Shown: one piece after another, positions 47,245 to 56,279 of the stretch
Numbering within the stretch: position 1 is the first letter of the stretch
Layout of the letters: each line of letters starts with the position of its first letter
Assembly: GCA_030729695.1 (NCBI GenBank)
Contig: JANQWV010000069.1
Coordinates: forward strand, 1 to 64,000
Direction: 5' to 3'
Source: Flavobacteriales bacterium
GTDB taxonomy: Bacteria; Bacteroidota; Bacteroidia; Flavobacteriales_D; Sanyastnellaceae
DNA: 64,000 nucleotides
The notes under the pieces: model-generated
What the model saw: only the letters and a program-made list of their open reading frames with translations
What the model was told of the DNA's origin: nothing
The model's database searches: none
Position numbers and translations under genes: made by a program

Positions 47245-50052
47245 CTACATGACTACATTCACAATACGTTTTGGAACAACAATAATCTTTTTCGGAGTTT
47301 TTCCTTCCAAATATTTCACTGTGCTTTCGTGCGCCATTACCTGTGCCTCAACATCTGCGGCGCTTATGCCCACTGGAAGCGACAAGAAGAATCTGGTTTT
47401 CCCGTTGAAAGAAACTGGATATTCGAAGTTGTCGTCTTCCAAAAACTTGTTCTCGGCAACTGGCCAAGACTCGTTCATAACAGAAGTGGAATGACCCAAG
47501 TTTTTCCAAAGTTCTTCCGCCAAATGCGGTGCATACGGAGAAAGCATAATTACCAACGGCTCTAAAGCCGCGCGCTTGTTGCACTTCAGATCTGTCAATT
47601 CGTTCGTTGCAATCATGAAGGCGCTTACAACAGTATTCCAAGAGAAGCGCTCCAAGTCTTCAGTGATCTTTTTAATGGTTTTATGAACCACGCGCATTTC
47701 AGCTGCAGTGGCTTCTTCAGAAGAAACTGAGAACGTTTCGTTCGCTAGGAACAAGCGGTGGAATCGACGCAAGAAGTTGTGAACGCCGCTTATACCCTTG
47801 GTATCCCAAGGCTTGCTTTGCTCAACAGGGCCCAAGAACATTTCGTAGCAACGCAAAGTGTCTGCTCCGAATTTCTCTACCAACTCATCTGGCGTTTGAA
47901 CGTTGTACTTCGACTTCGACATTTTCTCAACTTCCCAACCGCAGGTGTATTCGCCGTTTTCATTCAACATGAATTCTGCGTTTGCGTATTCAGGGAGCCA
48001 ATTCTTAAAAGCTTCTATGTTCAGCTTATCGTTGTCTACCAAAGAAATATCGGCGTACAAGCGTTGTGTTTCAAACTCTTTTCTGCGCTCGAATGTAATG
48101 AAGGTGTTGCTGTCTTTTATGCGGTAAACAAAGCTGCTGCGCCCAAGGATCATTCCTTGGTTAATCATCTTCTTGAACGGTTCGTTGAACGGTATGTAGC
48201 CCAAGTCGAACAACACTTTCGTCCAAAAACGAGAATACAACAAGTGTCCGGTTGCGTGCTCTGCACCGCCCATGTACAAGTCTACTTGACCCCAATATTT
48301 TATACGCTCTTCCGATGCAAAAACCGAATGATTGTTCGGGTCCATGTAACGCAAGAAATACCACGAAGATCCTGCCCATCCTGGCATGGTGTTGCACTCC
48401 ATAGGCATGCCGTTTCTATCCCAATTCTTCGCGCGTGCCAAGGGTGGTTCTCCCGATTCTGTTGGAAGATAGGCGTCTACATCGGGCAATTGCGTCGGCA
48501 ATTCTTCCGTGTCTATCAAACGTGGAATTCCGTTTTCGTAATAAATCGGGAAGGGTTCTCCCCAATAACGCTGACGGCTAAACACGGCATCGCGCAAGCG
48601 ATAGTTCACGCGTTTTTCTCCTGCACTCAATTCCACCAATCGCTCACAAACCGCATCAAATGCAGTGTGGTAGTTCATTCCATTTAGAAAATCGGAATTC
48701 GCAAGGGTCGCATCTTTCGAGGTTTCTGCCTTTTCTGAAAGATCAGATTCAGCAAAAATATTTTTTATTTCTAGGTTGAAATGCTTCGCGAAATCGTAGT
48801 CGCGTTGATCGCCTGCAGGTACCGCCATTACAGCCCCGGTGCCATATCCTGCTAGCACGTAATCGCCAATCCAAATGGGTACTTGTTCTCCCGTTAATGG
48901 ATGTAACGCAAAGCTTCCTGTGAACACACCCGAAATCTTTTTCTCGGCCATGCGATCACGCTCTGTTTTCAATTTCGCATTGGCAACATAATCCATCACA
49001 GCATCGCGCTGTTCAGCTGTTGTCAACACTTCCACACTTTCGTGTTCAGGAGCCAATGTTAAAAACGACACGCCGCACAAGGTATCTGGACGTGTTGTGA
49101 AAACTTCAATCGTTACTTCTTTTTCTGCTTGAAAACGAACGCGAGCTCCGGAAGATTTTCCGATCCAATTGCGTTGAATTTCTTTAATGTTTTCAGGCCA
49201 ATCGATTGTGTCTAAATCGGAAATCAATCGTTCCGAATAGGCCGAAATACGCATACTCCACTGACGCATTTTCTTTTGCTCTACGGCATGTCCGCCGCGC
49301 TCGCTTACGCCGTCTTTAATTTCGTCGTTCGCCAAAACCGTTCCTAAGGCCGGACACCAATTCACCACAGAATCGGCCAAATAAGACACGCGGTAATTCA
49401 TAAGCAACGCTTCCTTCTGCGCTTCGCTCATGCTTTTCCAATCGGTATCGGTAAATTCTCCTTCGAAATAAGGAGAGAAAATATGATCGGCTTCCAACAA
49501 ATAGGTCTTCCACCACTCTTCGTCCATGTGAGCATTCACGCCATATGAACCGTTCTCTTCAAACTTCTCTATTAACTCTGAAATAGGTCTTGTCTTATTC
49601 GAATCTAAATCGTACCAAGCGTTGAACAACAATCCGAAAATCCATTGCGTCCACTTGTAATACTCGGGAGAACTGGTTCGAACCTCTCTGCTCCAATCGT
49701 ATGAAAAGCCAATCTTATCAAGCTGTTCGCGGTAGCGTTCAATGTTTTGCTCTGTTGTTTTCGCGGGGTGTTGTCCTGTTAAAATAGCATACTGTTCAGC
49801 AGGCAATCCGAAAGAATCGTATCCCATCGGGTGAAGAACATTAAACCCTTTGTGGCGCATGTAACGCGCATAAATATCAGACGCAATGTACCCTAGCGGA
49901 TGACCCACGTGAAGACCGGCCCCACTCGGATAAGGGAACATGTCTAGGACATAAAACTTCTTTTTATTCGGGTCTTCGGTAACTTTGTAAGACTCGTCCC
50001 GCGCCCATTTCTTGCGCCAGTTTGCTTCAATATTTCTAAAATCGTATTCCAT
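47245..50052 (-). CDS. leuS: Leucyl-tRNA synthetase
   Basis: 935 aa: FPYPSGAGLHVGHPLGYIASDIYARY (HIGH), EKMSKSKYNVQTPDELVEKFGADTLR (KMSKS), editing-domain TTRPDTLCGVSFLTLAPEH. Confidence 0.98.
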   Translation of the reverse strand: MEYDFRNIEANWRKKWARDESYKVTEDPNKKKFYVLDMFPYPSGAGLHVGHPLGYIASDIYARYMRHKGFNVLHPMGYDSFGLPAEQYAILTGQHPAKTTEQNIERYREQLDKIGFSYDWSREVRTSSPEYYKWTQWIFGLLFNAWYDLDSNKTRPISELIEKFEENGSYGVNAHMDEEWWKTYLLEADHIFSPYFEGEFTDTDWKSMSEAQKEALLMNYRVSYLADSVVNWCPALGTVLANDEIKDGVSERGGHAVEQKKMRQWSMRISAYSERLISDLDTIDWPENIKEIQRNWIGKSSGARVRFQAEKEVTIEVFTTRPDTLCGVSFLTLAPEHESVEVLTTAEQRDAVMDYVANAKLKTERDRMAEKKISGVFTGSFALHPLTGEQVPIWIGDYVLAGYGTGAVMAVPAGDQRDYDFAKHFNLEIKNIFAESDLSEKAETSKDATLANSDFLNGMNYHTAFDAVCERLVELSAGEKRVNYRLRDAVFSRQRYWGEPFPIYYENGIPRLIDTEELPTQLPDVDAYLPTESGEPPLARAKNWDRNGMPMECNTMPGWAGSSWYFLRYMDPNNHSVFASEERIKYWGQVDLYMGGAEHATGHLLYSRFWTKVLFDLGYIPFNEPFKKMINQGMILGRSSFVYRIKDSNTFITFERRKEFETQRLYADISLVDNDKLNIEAFKNWLPEYANAEFMLNENGEYTCGWEVEKMSKSKYNVQTPDELVEKFGADTLRCYEMFLGPVEQSKPWDTKGISGVHNFLRRFHRLFLANETFSVSSEEATAAEMRVVHKTIKKITEDLERFSWNTVVSAFMIATNELTDLKCNKRAALEPLVIMLSPYAPHLAEELWKNLGHSTSVMNESWPVAENKFLEDDNFEYPVSFNGKTRFFLSLPVGISAADVEAQVMAHESTVKYLEGKTPKKIIVVPKRIVNVVM

Positions 50053-50117
50053 AAATCGTGTAGAATCGTTCGCGAAGATAGGGCGCAGAATGACCTAATT
50101 CACTAACTTCGCGAAGT

Positions 50118-50825
50118 ATGAAATACCAACGCATTCTTCTAAAATTAAGTGGTGAAGCCTTAATGGGCGACAAACAGTTCGGAATTGACAACGTGCGCAT
50201 TATGCAATACGCTCAAGAAATTAAAGCTGTTTGGGAAAAAGGAGTTGAGGTCGCTATTGTTATCGGAGGTGGTAATATCTTCCGTGGAGTTCAAGCAGAA
50301 CAAGGCGGAATGGAGCGCACGCAAGGCGATTACATGGGAATGTTAGCCACTATGATTAACAGCATGGCGCTTCAAAGCGCATTGGAATCAGCGCACGTTC
50401 CAACACGTTTGCAAAGCGCTATCGAAATGAAGCAAATCTGCGAGCCCTTCATCAAGAGAAGAGCAGTAAGACATTTAGAGAAAAACCGTGTAGTCATCTT
50501 CGGAGCAGGGACAGGAAATCCTTTCTTCACAACCGATACAGCTGCATCGCTTCGTGCCATTGAGGTTGAAGCAGACGTGGTGTTGAAGGGAACACGCGTG
50601 GACGGTATTTACACTGCAGATCCAGAGAAAGACCCAAGCGCAACGAAGTACGATACCGTTACTTTCAACGAAGTATATGAGAAGGGATTGAACGTGATGG
50701 ACATGACCGCGTTCACCTTGTGTAACGAAAACAAATTGCCGATTATCATTTTCGACATGAACAAAGAAGGTAACCTTCTGAAATTAGTTTCTGGCGAAAA
50801 CATTGGAACCAAAGTAGAATTTTAA
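50118..50825 (+). CDS. pyrH: UMP kinase
   Basis: 235 aa: [20 protein letters not shown]...[12 protein letters not shown]...[45 protein letters not shown]. Confidence 0.98.
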   Translation: MKYQRILLKLSGEALMGDKQFGIDNVRIMQYAQEIKAVWEKGVEVAIVIGGGNIFRGVQAEQGGMERTQGDYMGMLATMINSMALQSALESAHVPTRLQSAIEMKQICEPFIKRRAVRHLEKNRVVIFGAGTGNPFFTTDTAASLRAIEVEADVVLKGTRVDGIYTADPEKDPSATKYDTVTFNEVYEKGLNVMDMTAFTLCNENKLPIIIFDMNKEGNLLKLVSGENIGTKVEF

Positions 50826-50839
50826 AGCAGAACAATAGT

Positions 50840-51403
50840 ATGTCTGAAGAAGTTAAAATGGCCCTCGACGAGGCTGCAGAAGCAATGAACAAATCCATTG
50901 CTCACTTAGAAAACGAATTGAATAAAGTGCGTGCTGGAAAAGCAAGCCCTGTTATGTTAGACGGTGTTCGCGTAGACTACTACGGCACCATGACTCCGTT
51001 GAAAAACGTTGCAAACGTTACCACTCCTGACGCAAGAACTCTGAATGTTCAACCGTGGGAAAAAGGTATGTTGAACGCTATCTCGAAGGGTATCATGGAA
51101 GCAAACCTCGGTTTGAATCCGCAAAACAACGGCGATGTAATCATGATTGCTGTTCCAATGTTGACTGAAGAGCGTCGTCGCGATTTATCGAAGCGTGCGC
51201 ACTCTGAAGGAGAGAATGCACGTGTGGGAATTCGCACGGCTCGTAAAGAAGCGCTAGACTTCATTAAGCAAGCGCAGAAAGACGGTCTTCCTGAAGACGA
51301 AGCAAAGTCAGGTGAATCGAAGGTTCAAGAACTTACAGACAAGTTCAACAAAAAAGTAGATGAAGTCTTAGCCGCGAAAGACAAAGACATTATGACCATC
51401 TAA
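50840..51403 (+). CDS. frr: Ribosome recycling factor
   Basis: 187 aa: ALDEAAEAMNKSIAHLENELNKVRAGKASPVMLDGVRVDYYGTMTPLKNVANVTTPDARTL. Confidence 0.98.
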   Translation: MSEEVKMALDEAAEAMNKSIAHLENELNKVRAGKASPVMLDGVRVDYYGTMTPLKNVANVTTPDARTLNVQPWEKGMLNAISKGIMEANLGLNPQNNGDVIMIAVPMLTEERRRDLSKRAHSEGENARVGIRTARKEALDFIKQAQKDGLPEDEAKSGESKVQELTDKFNKKVDEVLAAKDKDIMTI

Positions 51404-51413
51404 GCCCAAGCAC

Positions 51414-52391
51414 GTGGTAAAGATTGGTGATATTGAACTTCCTGAATTTCCGTTGCTGCTTGCTCCCATGGAAGATGTGAGCGATCCGCCCTTCCGCATG
51501 GTCTGCAAAGAACAAGGCGTAGACCTTATGTACACTGAATTTATTAGCAGCGAAGGTCTTATTCGCGATGCTGCTAAAAGCAGAATGAAGCTCGATATCT
51601 TCGAGTACGAAAGACCCATTGGTGTTCAAATTTTCGGTAGCGAAATTGAATCCATGGTGAAAAGTGCAGAGATTATTGAGTCGGTGAACCCAAATCTCTT
51701 AGACATCAATTACGGGTGTCCGGTTTCCAAAGTCACCTGCAAAGGCGCTGGGGCGGGCATTCTGCAGAACATTCCGAAAATGGTAGCCATGACAGAAGCC
51801 GTTGTGAAAGCAACGAAACTTCCAGTTACCGTGAAAACGCGTTTAGGTTGGGACGAAGGTTCAAAGAACATTGAAGAAGTTGCTGAACGCCTTCAAGACA
51901 TCGGTATTCAAGCACTCACCGTTCACGGAAGAACACGTGTGCAGATGTACAAAGGAGAAGCCAATTGGGAACTCATTGCGCGTGTGAAAGAAAACCCTCG
52001 CATACATATTCCGATTTTCGGAAATGGCGACATCGATTCTCCTGAAAAAGCGTGGGAATACAAAAACAAATACGGTGTAGACGGAATCATGGTTGGCCGC
52101 GCAAGCATTGGCTATCCGTGGATATTCAGAGAGATTAAGCATTACTTCAAAACACAGGAATTACTTCCTCCGCCAACCATAGAAGAACGCGTTGCCGCGT
52201 GTAAAAGTCATTTCGAATTTTCACTTCGTTGGAAAGGAGAAAAACTAGGCGTGCTCGAAATGAGACGTCACTACACCAATTACTTCAAAGGAATTCCGAA
52301 CTTCAAACCTTTCCGAATGGACTTGGTTACCTCTATGGATATTGATTTTATTCGTCGTAAACTCGACGAAGTGTCTCTTATTGAACTCTAA
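51414..52391 (+). CDS. dusB: tRNA-dihydrouridine synthase B
   Basis: 325 aa, GTG start: LLAPMEDVSDPPFRMVCKEQGVDLMYTEFISSEGLI...LDINYGCPVSKVTCKGAGAGIL...TVHGRTRVQMYKGEANW. Confidence 0.95.
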   Translation: MVKIGDIELPEFPLLLAPMEDVSDPPFRMVCKEQGVDLMYTEFISSEGLIRDAAKSRMKLDIFEYERPIGVQIFGSEIESMVKSAEIIESVNPNLLDINYGCPVSKVTCKGAGAGILQNIPKMVAMTEAVVKATKLPVTVKTRLGWDEGSKNIEEVAERLQDIGIQALTVHGRTRVQMYKGEANWELIARVKENPRIHIPIFGNGDIDSPEKAWEYKNKYGVDGIMVGRASIGYPWIFREIKHYFKTQELLPPPTIEERVAACKSHFEFSLRWKGEKLGVLEMRRHYTNYFKGIPNFKPFRMDLVTSMDIDFIRRKLDEVSLIEL

Positions 52392-52407
52392 TACATTCGT
52401 ATCTTTG
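52381..52407 (+). promoter_or_regulatory. Candidate Bacteroidota-type promoter upstream of trhO
   Basis: TTG (52381), 16-nt gap, TATCTTTG (52400-52407; exact TAnnTTTG), about 30 nt before the ATG at 52438. Confidence 0.4.
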
Positions 52408-52437
52408 CGCCGTCTAGAATAATCTATACTTGTTCAG

Positions 52438-53460
52438 ATGAAGAAATTATACAACACAGAAGACAAGCGCGTCTTGCGCCAACGTATGCTCGCGGATAAC
52501 ACTCCGCGAACAACAGTTTCATTTTACAAATACCATCAGATTGAAGATCCGCAAGGCTTTCGCGACGCGCTTTTCGCACGTTGGAACGACCTTGGTGTTC
52601 TCGGTAGAACCTACATTGCATCTGAAGGAATTAACGCCCAGATTTCCGTTCCAACAGAAAACTTCGAGGCCTTTGTAAAAGATCTTTTCACGATAGATTT
52701 CCTAAACGGAATTCGTCTGAACACCTCAGTAGACGAGGGAAAATCGTTCTACGCCTTGAAGGTAAAACTTCGAAACAAAATCGTTGCAGACGGAATTGAA
52801 GATCCTAATTTCGATCCATCGAACACCGGAAAATACTTGACCGCTGACGAGTGGAATCAACAACTCTCTCATCCAAATACCGTGGTTGTTGACATGCGCA
52901 ACCACTACGAAAGTGAGGTGGGCCACTTCGAAGGCGCAATTTGTCCCGACGTTGACACCTTCCGCGAAGAGCTTCAGGTGGTGGAAGATATTCTTCAAAA
53001 CGACAAAGACAAAAAAGTGCTCATGTATTGCACCGGTGGTATTCGCTGTGAAAAGGCTTCGGCTTACATGAAACACAAAGGATTCGAAAATGTCTATCAC
53101 CTCGAAGGTGGTATCATTAAATACGCTCGTGACGCTAAAGAGAATAACCTGGATATTAAATTCAAAGGAGTGAATTTCGTTTTCGATGAGCGACTTGCAG
53201 AGCGCATCTCCGATGAGGTTATTGCAACTTGTCATCAATGCGGAGAACCCTTCGATCATCACACGAATTGTTTGAATCTCGGTTGTCACATCTTGTTCAT
53301 CCAATGCGACAAATGCAAAGAGAAATACGAGAATTGTTGCTCTGAAGAGTGTCAAAGCATCACTCACTTGAGTGAAGAAGAGCAAAAAGAACTGCGTAAG
53401 AAAACGCCTGTAGTTCGCAACGTGTATAAGAAAGGACGAATGCCGAAGCTCACGAAATAA
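52438..53460 (+). CDS. trhO: Rhodanese-type tRNA uridine hydroxylase TrhO
   Basis: 340 aa: [14 protein letters not shown]...[21 protein letters not shown]...[33 protein letters not shown] plus C-terminal Cys-rich segment. Confidence 0.92.
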   Translation: MKKLYNTEDKRVLRQRMLADNTPRTTVSFYKYHQIEDPQGFRDALFARWNDLGVLGRTYIASEGINAQISVPTENFEAFVKDLFTIDFLNGIRLNTSVDEGKSFYALKVKLRNKIVADGIEDPNFDPSNTGKYLTADEWNQQLSHPNTVVVDMRNHYESEVGHFEGAICPDVDTFREELQVVEDILQNDKDKKVLMYCTGGIRCEKASAYMKHKGFENVYHLEGGIIKYARDAKENNLDIKFKGVNFVFDERLAERISDEVIATCHQCGEPFDHHTNCLNLGCHILFIQCDKCKEKYENCCSEECQSITHLSEEEQKELRKKTPVVRNVYKKGRMPKLTK

Positions 53461-53467
53461 TCATTTC

Positions 53468-53497
53468 TTGCACACGTGCTCAAAAATGTTATATTCG
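53468..53497 (+). promoter_or_regulatory. Candidate Bacteroidota-type promoter for the 53530 gene
   Basis: TTG (53468-53470), exactly 19 nt, TATATTCG (53490-53497; one mismatch to TAnnTTTG). Confidence 0.5.
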
Positions 53498-53529
53498 CGT
53501 AACGTAAAAAAACCTTAAGCGTTAATACT

Positions 53530-53751
53530 ATGTACTGGACTTTAGAATTGGCCTCATATCTCGAAGACGCACCTTGGCCTGCAACAAAAGAAGAATTAAT
53601 CGATTATGCAATGCGTGCTGGAGCACCGTTGGAAGTAGTTGAAAACCTTCAACAATTAGAAGACGAAGAAGAAGTATTCGAGAGCATCGAAGACATTTGG
53701 CCAGACTACCCAACGAAAGAAGATTTTTTCTTCAACGAAGACGAATATTAA
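53530..53751 (+). CDS. Small acidic DUF2795-like protein
   Basis: 73 aa: MYWTLELASYLEDAPWPATKEELIDYAMRAGAPLEVVENLQQLEDEEEVFESIEDIWPDYPTKEDFFFNEDEY. Family name from recall. Confidence 0.82.
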   Translation: MYWTLELASYLEDAPWPATKEELIDYAMRAGAPLEVVENLQQLEDEEEVFESIEDIWPDYPTKEDFFFNEDEY

Positions 53752-53774
53752 TTTCTCTTTCGTAGTCTTTTTCC

Positions 53775-54212
53775 ATGCCAACAACTGAGGAACTTAAACA
53801 ACTGAGGTATGACCTCGCATACTTGCGCATGGCTAAAGAATGGGCGAAGCTTTCCCATTGTACCCGAAAACAAGTGGGTGCACTTCTTGTGAAAAACGGC
53901 GTTATTATTTCCGATGGTTACAACGGAACACCGAGCGGATTTCCAAATACATGTGAAAACGAAATTGGAGAAACCCATTGGTACGTCTTACACGCAGAAG
54001 CAAACGCAATTTTAAAAGTCGCGAAATCTACCAATAACGCGCACGGTTCAACACTATACATTACGCTAAGTCCTTGTAAAGACTGTTGTAAACTTATTCT
54101 TCAGTCGGGCATAACACGCATGGTTTATCTCGACGCATACAAAGACACAACCGCAATAGACTTCCTGAAAAATTCAGGAGTTGAAGTTGTTCAACGAGAA
54201 CTTCCAGAATAA
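53775..54212 (+). CDS. dCMP deaminase family protein (CDA-like)
   Basis: 145 aa: DGYNGTPSGFPN...VLHAEANAIL...TLYITLSPCKDCCKLILQSGI (HAE...PCxxC). Confidence 0.94.
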   Translation: MPTTEELKQLRYDLAYLRMAKEWAKLSHCTRKQVGALLVKNGVIISDGYNGTPSGFPNTCENEIGETHWYVLHAEANAILKVAKSTNNAHGSTLYITLSPCKDCCKLILQSGITRMVYLDAYKDTTAIDFLKNSGVEVVQRELPE

Positions 54213-54240
54213 CGCTATCTTTTCCACTTCGAATCACACC

Positions 54241-55875
54241 ATGTCTGAAGAAATACAAAACGAAAAATCTGGCAAGTCTCCTCTACAGCCCTTGTATTAC
54301 GCGTTTGTTTTAATCGCGGGAATTCTCATTGGAACCGTCCTTGCCGATAAAAACTTACTTACCATTAAAACCGGTAAGGAAGACAATCCGAATAAGCTTG
54401 TTAGCCTCATCGATTTTATTGAAGACAATTACGTCGACGGTGTAGATAAAAAGAAGATTATCGACGATGCAATAGCATCGATTCTTAAAAATTTAGATCC
54501 ACATAGCTACTACCTAAACCCTCAAGAATACGCCAAGGCACGAGAAGAAATGTCTGGGTCCTATCAAGGTGTTGGTGTAGAATTTTTAATTCTTCGTGAC
54601 TCACTTATGGTGAATCGCGTTGTCCCATTCGGACCAAGCTTCCGTGCCGGAATTCAATCTGGAGACCGTATTGTTCAAGTAGATGGAAAAGATATCTCAG
54701 GCAAATCGTTGAACAACAAGGGTGTTATGAAGATGTTGAAGGGCGAGGCTGGAAGCAATGTGAACATTAGCGTGCTGCGCAAAAAGGAGTATTTAAATTT
54801 CAATATTGAAAGAGGTTCACTCCCTCTTACAAGCGTGCCCTCTTATTACAAAATTGAAGAAGGGCTTGGATACATCAAGATCGATCGCTTCGCGAAAACA
54901 ACCTACGACGAGTTCTTAGCTGCAGGAAATTCACTTCGAAACCAAGGTTGCTCAAAATTCATTCTAGATCTTCGTGGAAACGGGGGTGGACTGCTCGAGC
55001 AAGCGACAAGCATTGCTGAAGAGTTCCTAGAAAAAGACCGCTTAATGGTGTATACAACAGGTACTCACTCTGGAAGAAACGATTACAACACACAAAAACG
55101 CGGTGCGTTCGCAGACGTTCAAGTTACAGTGCTCATCGATGAATACAGTGCTTCTGCAAGTGAAATTGTTGCGGGCGCATTGCAAGACTGGGACCGCGCC
55201 ATTGTTGTGGGAAGACGCTCGTTTGGTAAAGGACTTGTTCAAAGTGAAATTGAACTTCCAGATAAAAGCGCGCTTCGCCTGACTACTGCTCGTTATTATA
55301 CACCAACAGGAAGATGTATTCAAAAGCCTTATGGCGATTCTTCTAAGTACTTCAACGAAACACACCAACGTTGGTTAAGCGGGGAGTTATTCAACCAAGA
55401 AAAAATATCGCATGTCGACTCTTTAAAGTTCTACACACCTTCGGGAAGAGTGGTTTACGGTGGTGGTGGAATAACGCCAAACGTCTTCATTCCTTTCGAT
55501 TCTACTTCAACATCGTTCGCCCTTATCGACATCGTTAACTTCGGAATATTGAGATACCAATGCTTCGATTATGTTGATCAAAACAGGGCAGCCCTTGCCA
55601 ACTGGAAATCTTTCGGTCAATACCAAAAAACCTACAAAACAGACGACGCGTTAATTGATAAAACACTGAAGGCTGCAGTAGAACAAAACATCACATACAG
55701 TACGGCTGAGGTTGCAAAACTTCGCTCTCAATGTGCGCTTCGATTTAAAGCTCAAATTGCGCGGGCGTTGTTCGACGAAAACGCTATGATTCGCATTATG
55801 AATGGCGAAGATCCAGAACTGTTGAGGGCTGTAGAGATTTCCAAAAACTACAACACTTATTTCTATCACCCGTAA
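54241..55875 (+). CDS. S41 family C-terminal processing peptidase (first copy)
   Basis: ORF track starts at a TTG (54181) overlapping the previous gene; ATG at 54241 preferred. N-terminal TM, PDZ (YQGVGVEFLI...AGIQSGDRIVQVDG), LRGNGGGLLEQA, DEYSASASEIVAGALQDWDRAIVVGRRSFGKGLVQ (Ser/Lys). Confidence 0.94.
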   Translation: MSEEIQNEKSGKSPLQPLYYAFVLIAGILIGTVLADKNLLTIKTGKEDNPNKLVSLIDFIEDNYVDGVDKKKIIDDAIASILKNLDPHSYYLNPQEYAKAREEMSGSYQGVGVEFLILRDSLMVNRVVPFGPSFRAGIQSGDRIVQVDGKDISGKSLNNKGVMKMLKGEAGSNVNISVLRKKEYLNFNIERGSLPLTSVPSYYKIEEGLGYIKIDRFAKTTYDEFLAAGNSLRNQGCSKFILDLRGNGGGLLEQATSIAEEFLEKDRLMVYTTGTHSGRNDYNTQKRGAFADVQVTVLIDEYSASASEIVAGALQDWDRAIVVGRRSFGKGLVQSEIELPDKSALRLTTARYYTPTGRCIQKPYGDSSKYFNETHQRWLSGELFNQEKISHVDSLKFYTPSGRVVYGGGGITPNVFIPFDSTSTSFALIDIVNFGILRYQCFDYVDQNRAALANWKSFGQYQKTYKTDDALIDKTLKAAVEQNITYSTAEVAKLRSQCALRFKAQIARALFDENAMIRIMNGEDPELLRAVEISKNYNTYFYHP

Positions 55876-56279
55876 TGGAAACGCTTTCCAAACAGGAACG
55901 GCTCTACAAAAAGAAATCCATTGAGTCGTTGTATGCTCATGGAAAAAGCATAAAAACACCCGCTATCATTTGCTTGTATCACCCTTCAGAGGATGACTCT
56001 GAATTTCCTGTGCAAGCGCTATTCACAGCACCTAAGCGTCGCTTTGCACGTGCGCACGACAGGAATAGAATCAAGCGATTGATTAAGGAAGTCTACAGAA
56101 AAGAAAAACAAGCTCTTTATGACCACCTCAACAACAAGGGTGAAAAATTGTCGTTAGCCTTTATCTTTACGGGTAACCGCATTCCCGATTACGACTATGT
56201 GGAACAAAAAATTAAGTACCTTATTCGACAACTTATTTCCGTTACGAACCAAGAGCATTCCAACCATGAAAATACTTAA
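55875..56279 (+). CDS. rnpA: Ribonuclease P protein component
   Basis: 134 aa: LSKQERLYKKKSIESLYAHGKSIKT...RFARAHDRNRIKRLIKEVYRKEK (RNR motif). Confidence 0.94.
   Translation: METLSKQERLYKKKSIESLYAHGKSIKTPAIICLYHPSEDDSEFPVQALFTAPKRRFARAHDRNRIKRLIKEVYRKEKQALYDHLNNKGEKLSLAFIFTGNRIPDYDYVEQKIKYLIRQLISVTNQEHSNHENT

Noticed and set aside
46720-47565. 281-aa + strand ORF antisense to dnaG and leuS
   Set aside because: Spans the opposite strand of two well-supported genes with no recognisable domain.
47758-48687. 309-aa + strand ORF antisense to leuS
   Set aside because: Fully antisense to a strongly supported leuS; composition (Cys/Arg/Val-rich, no domain) is typical of the complementary reading of a real gene.
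52726-53385. 219-aa - strand ORF antisense to trhO
   Set aside because: Mirror ORF of a clear trhO gene.
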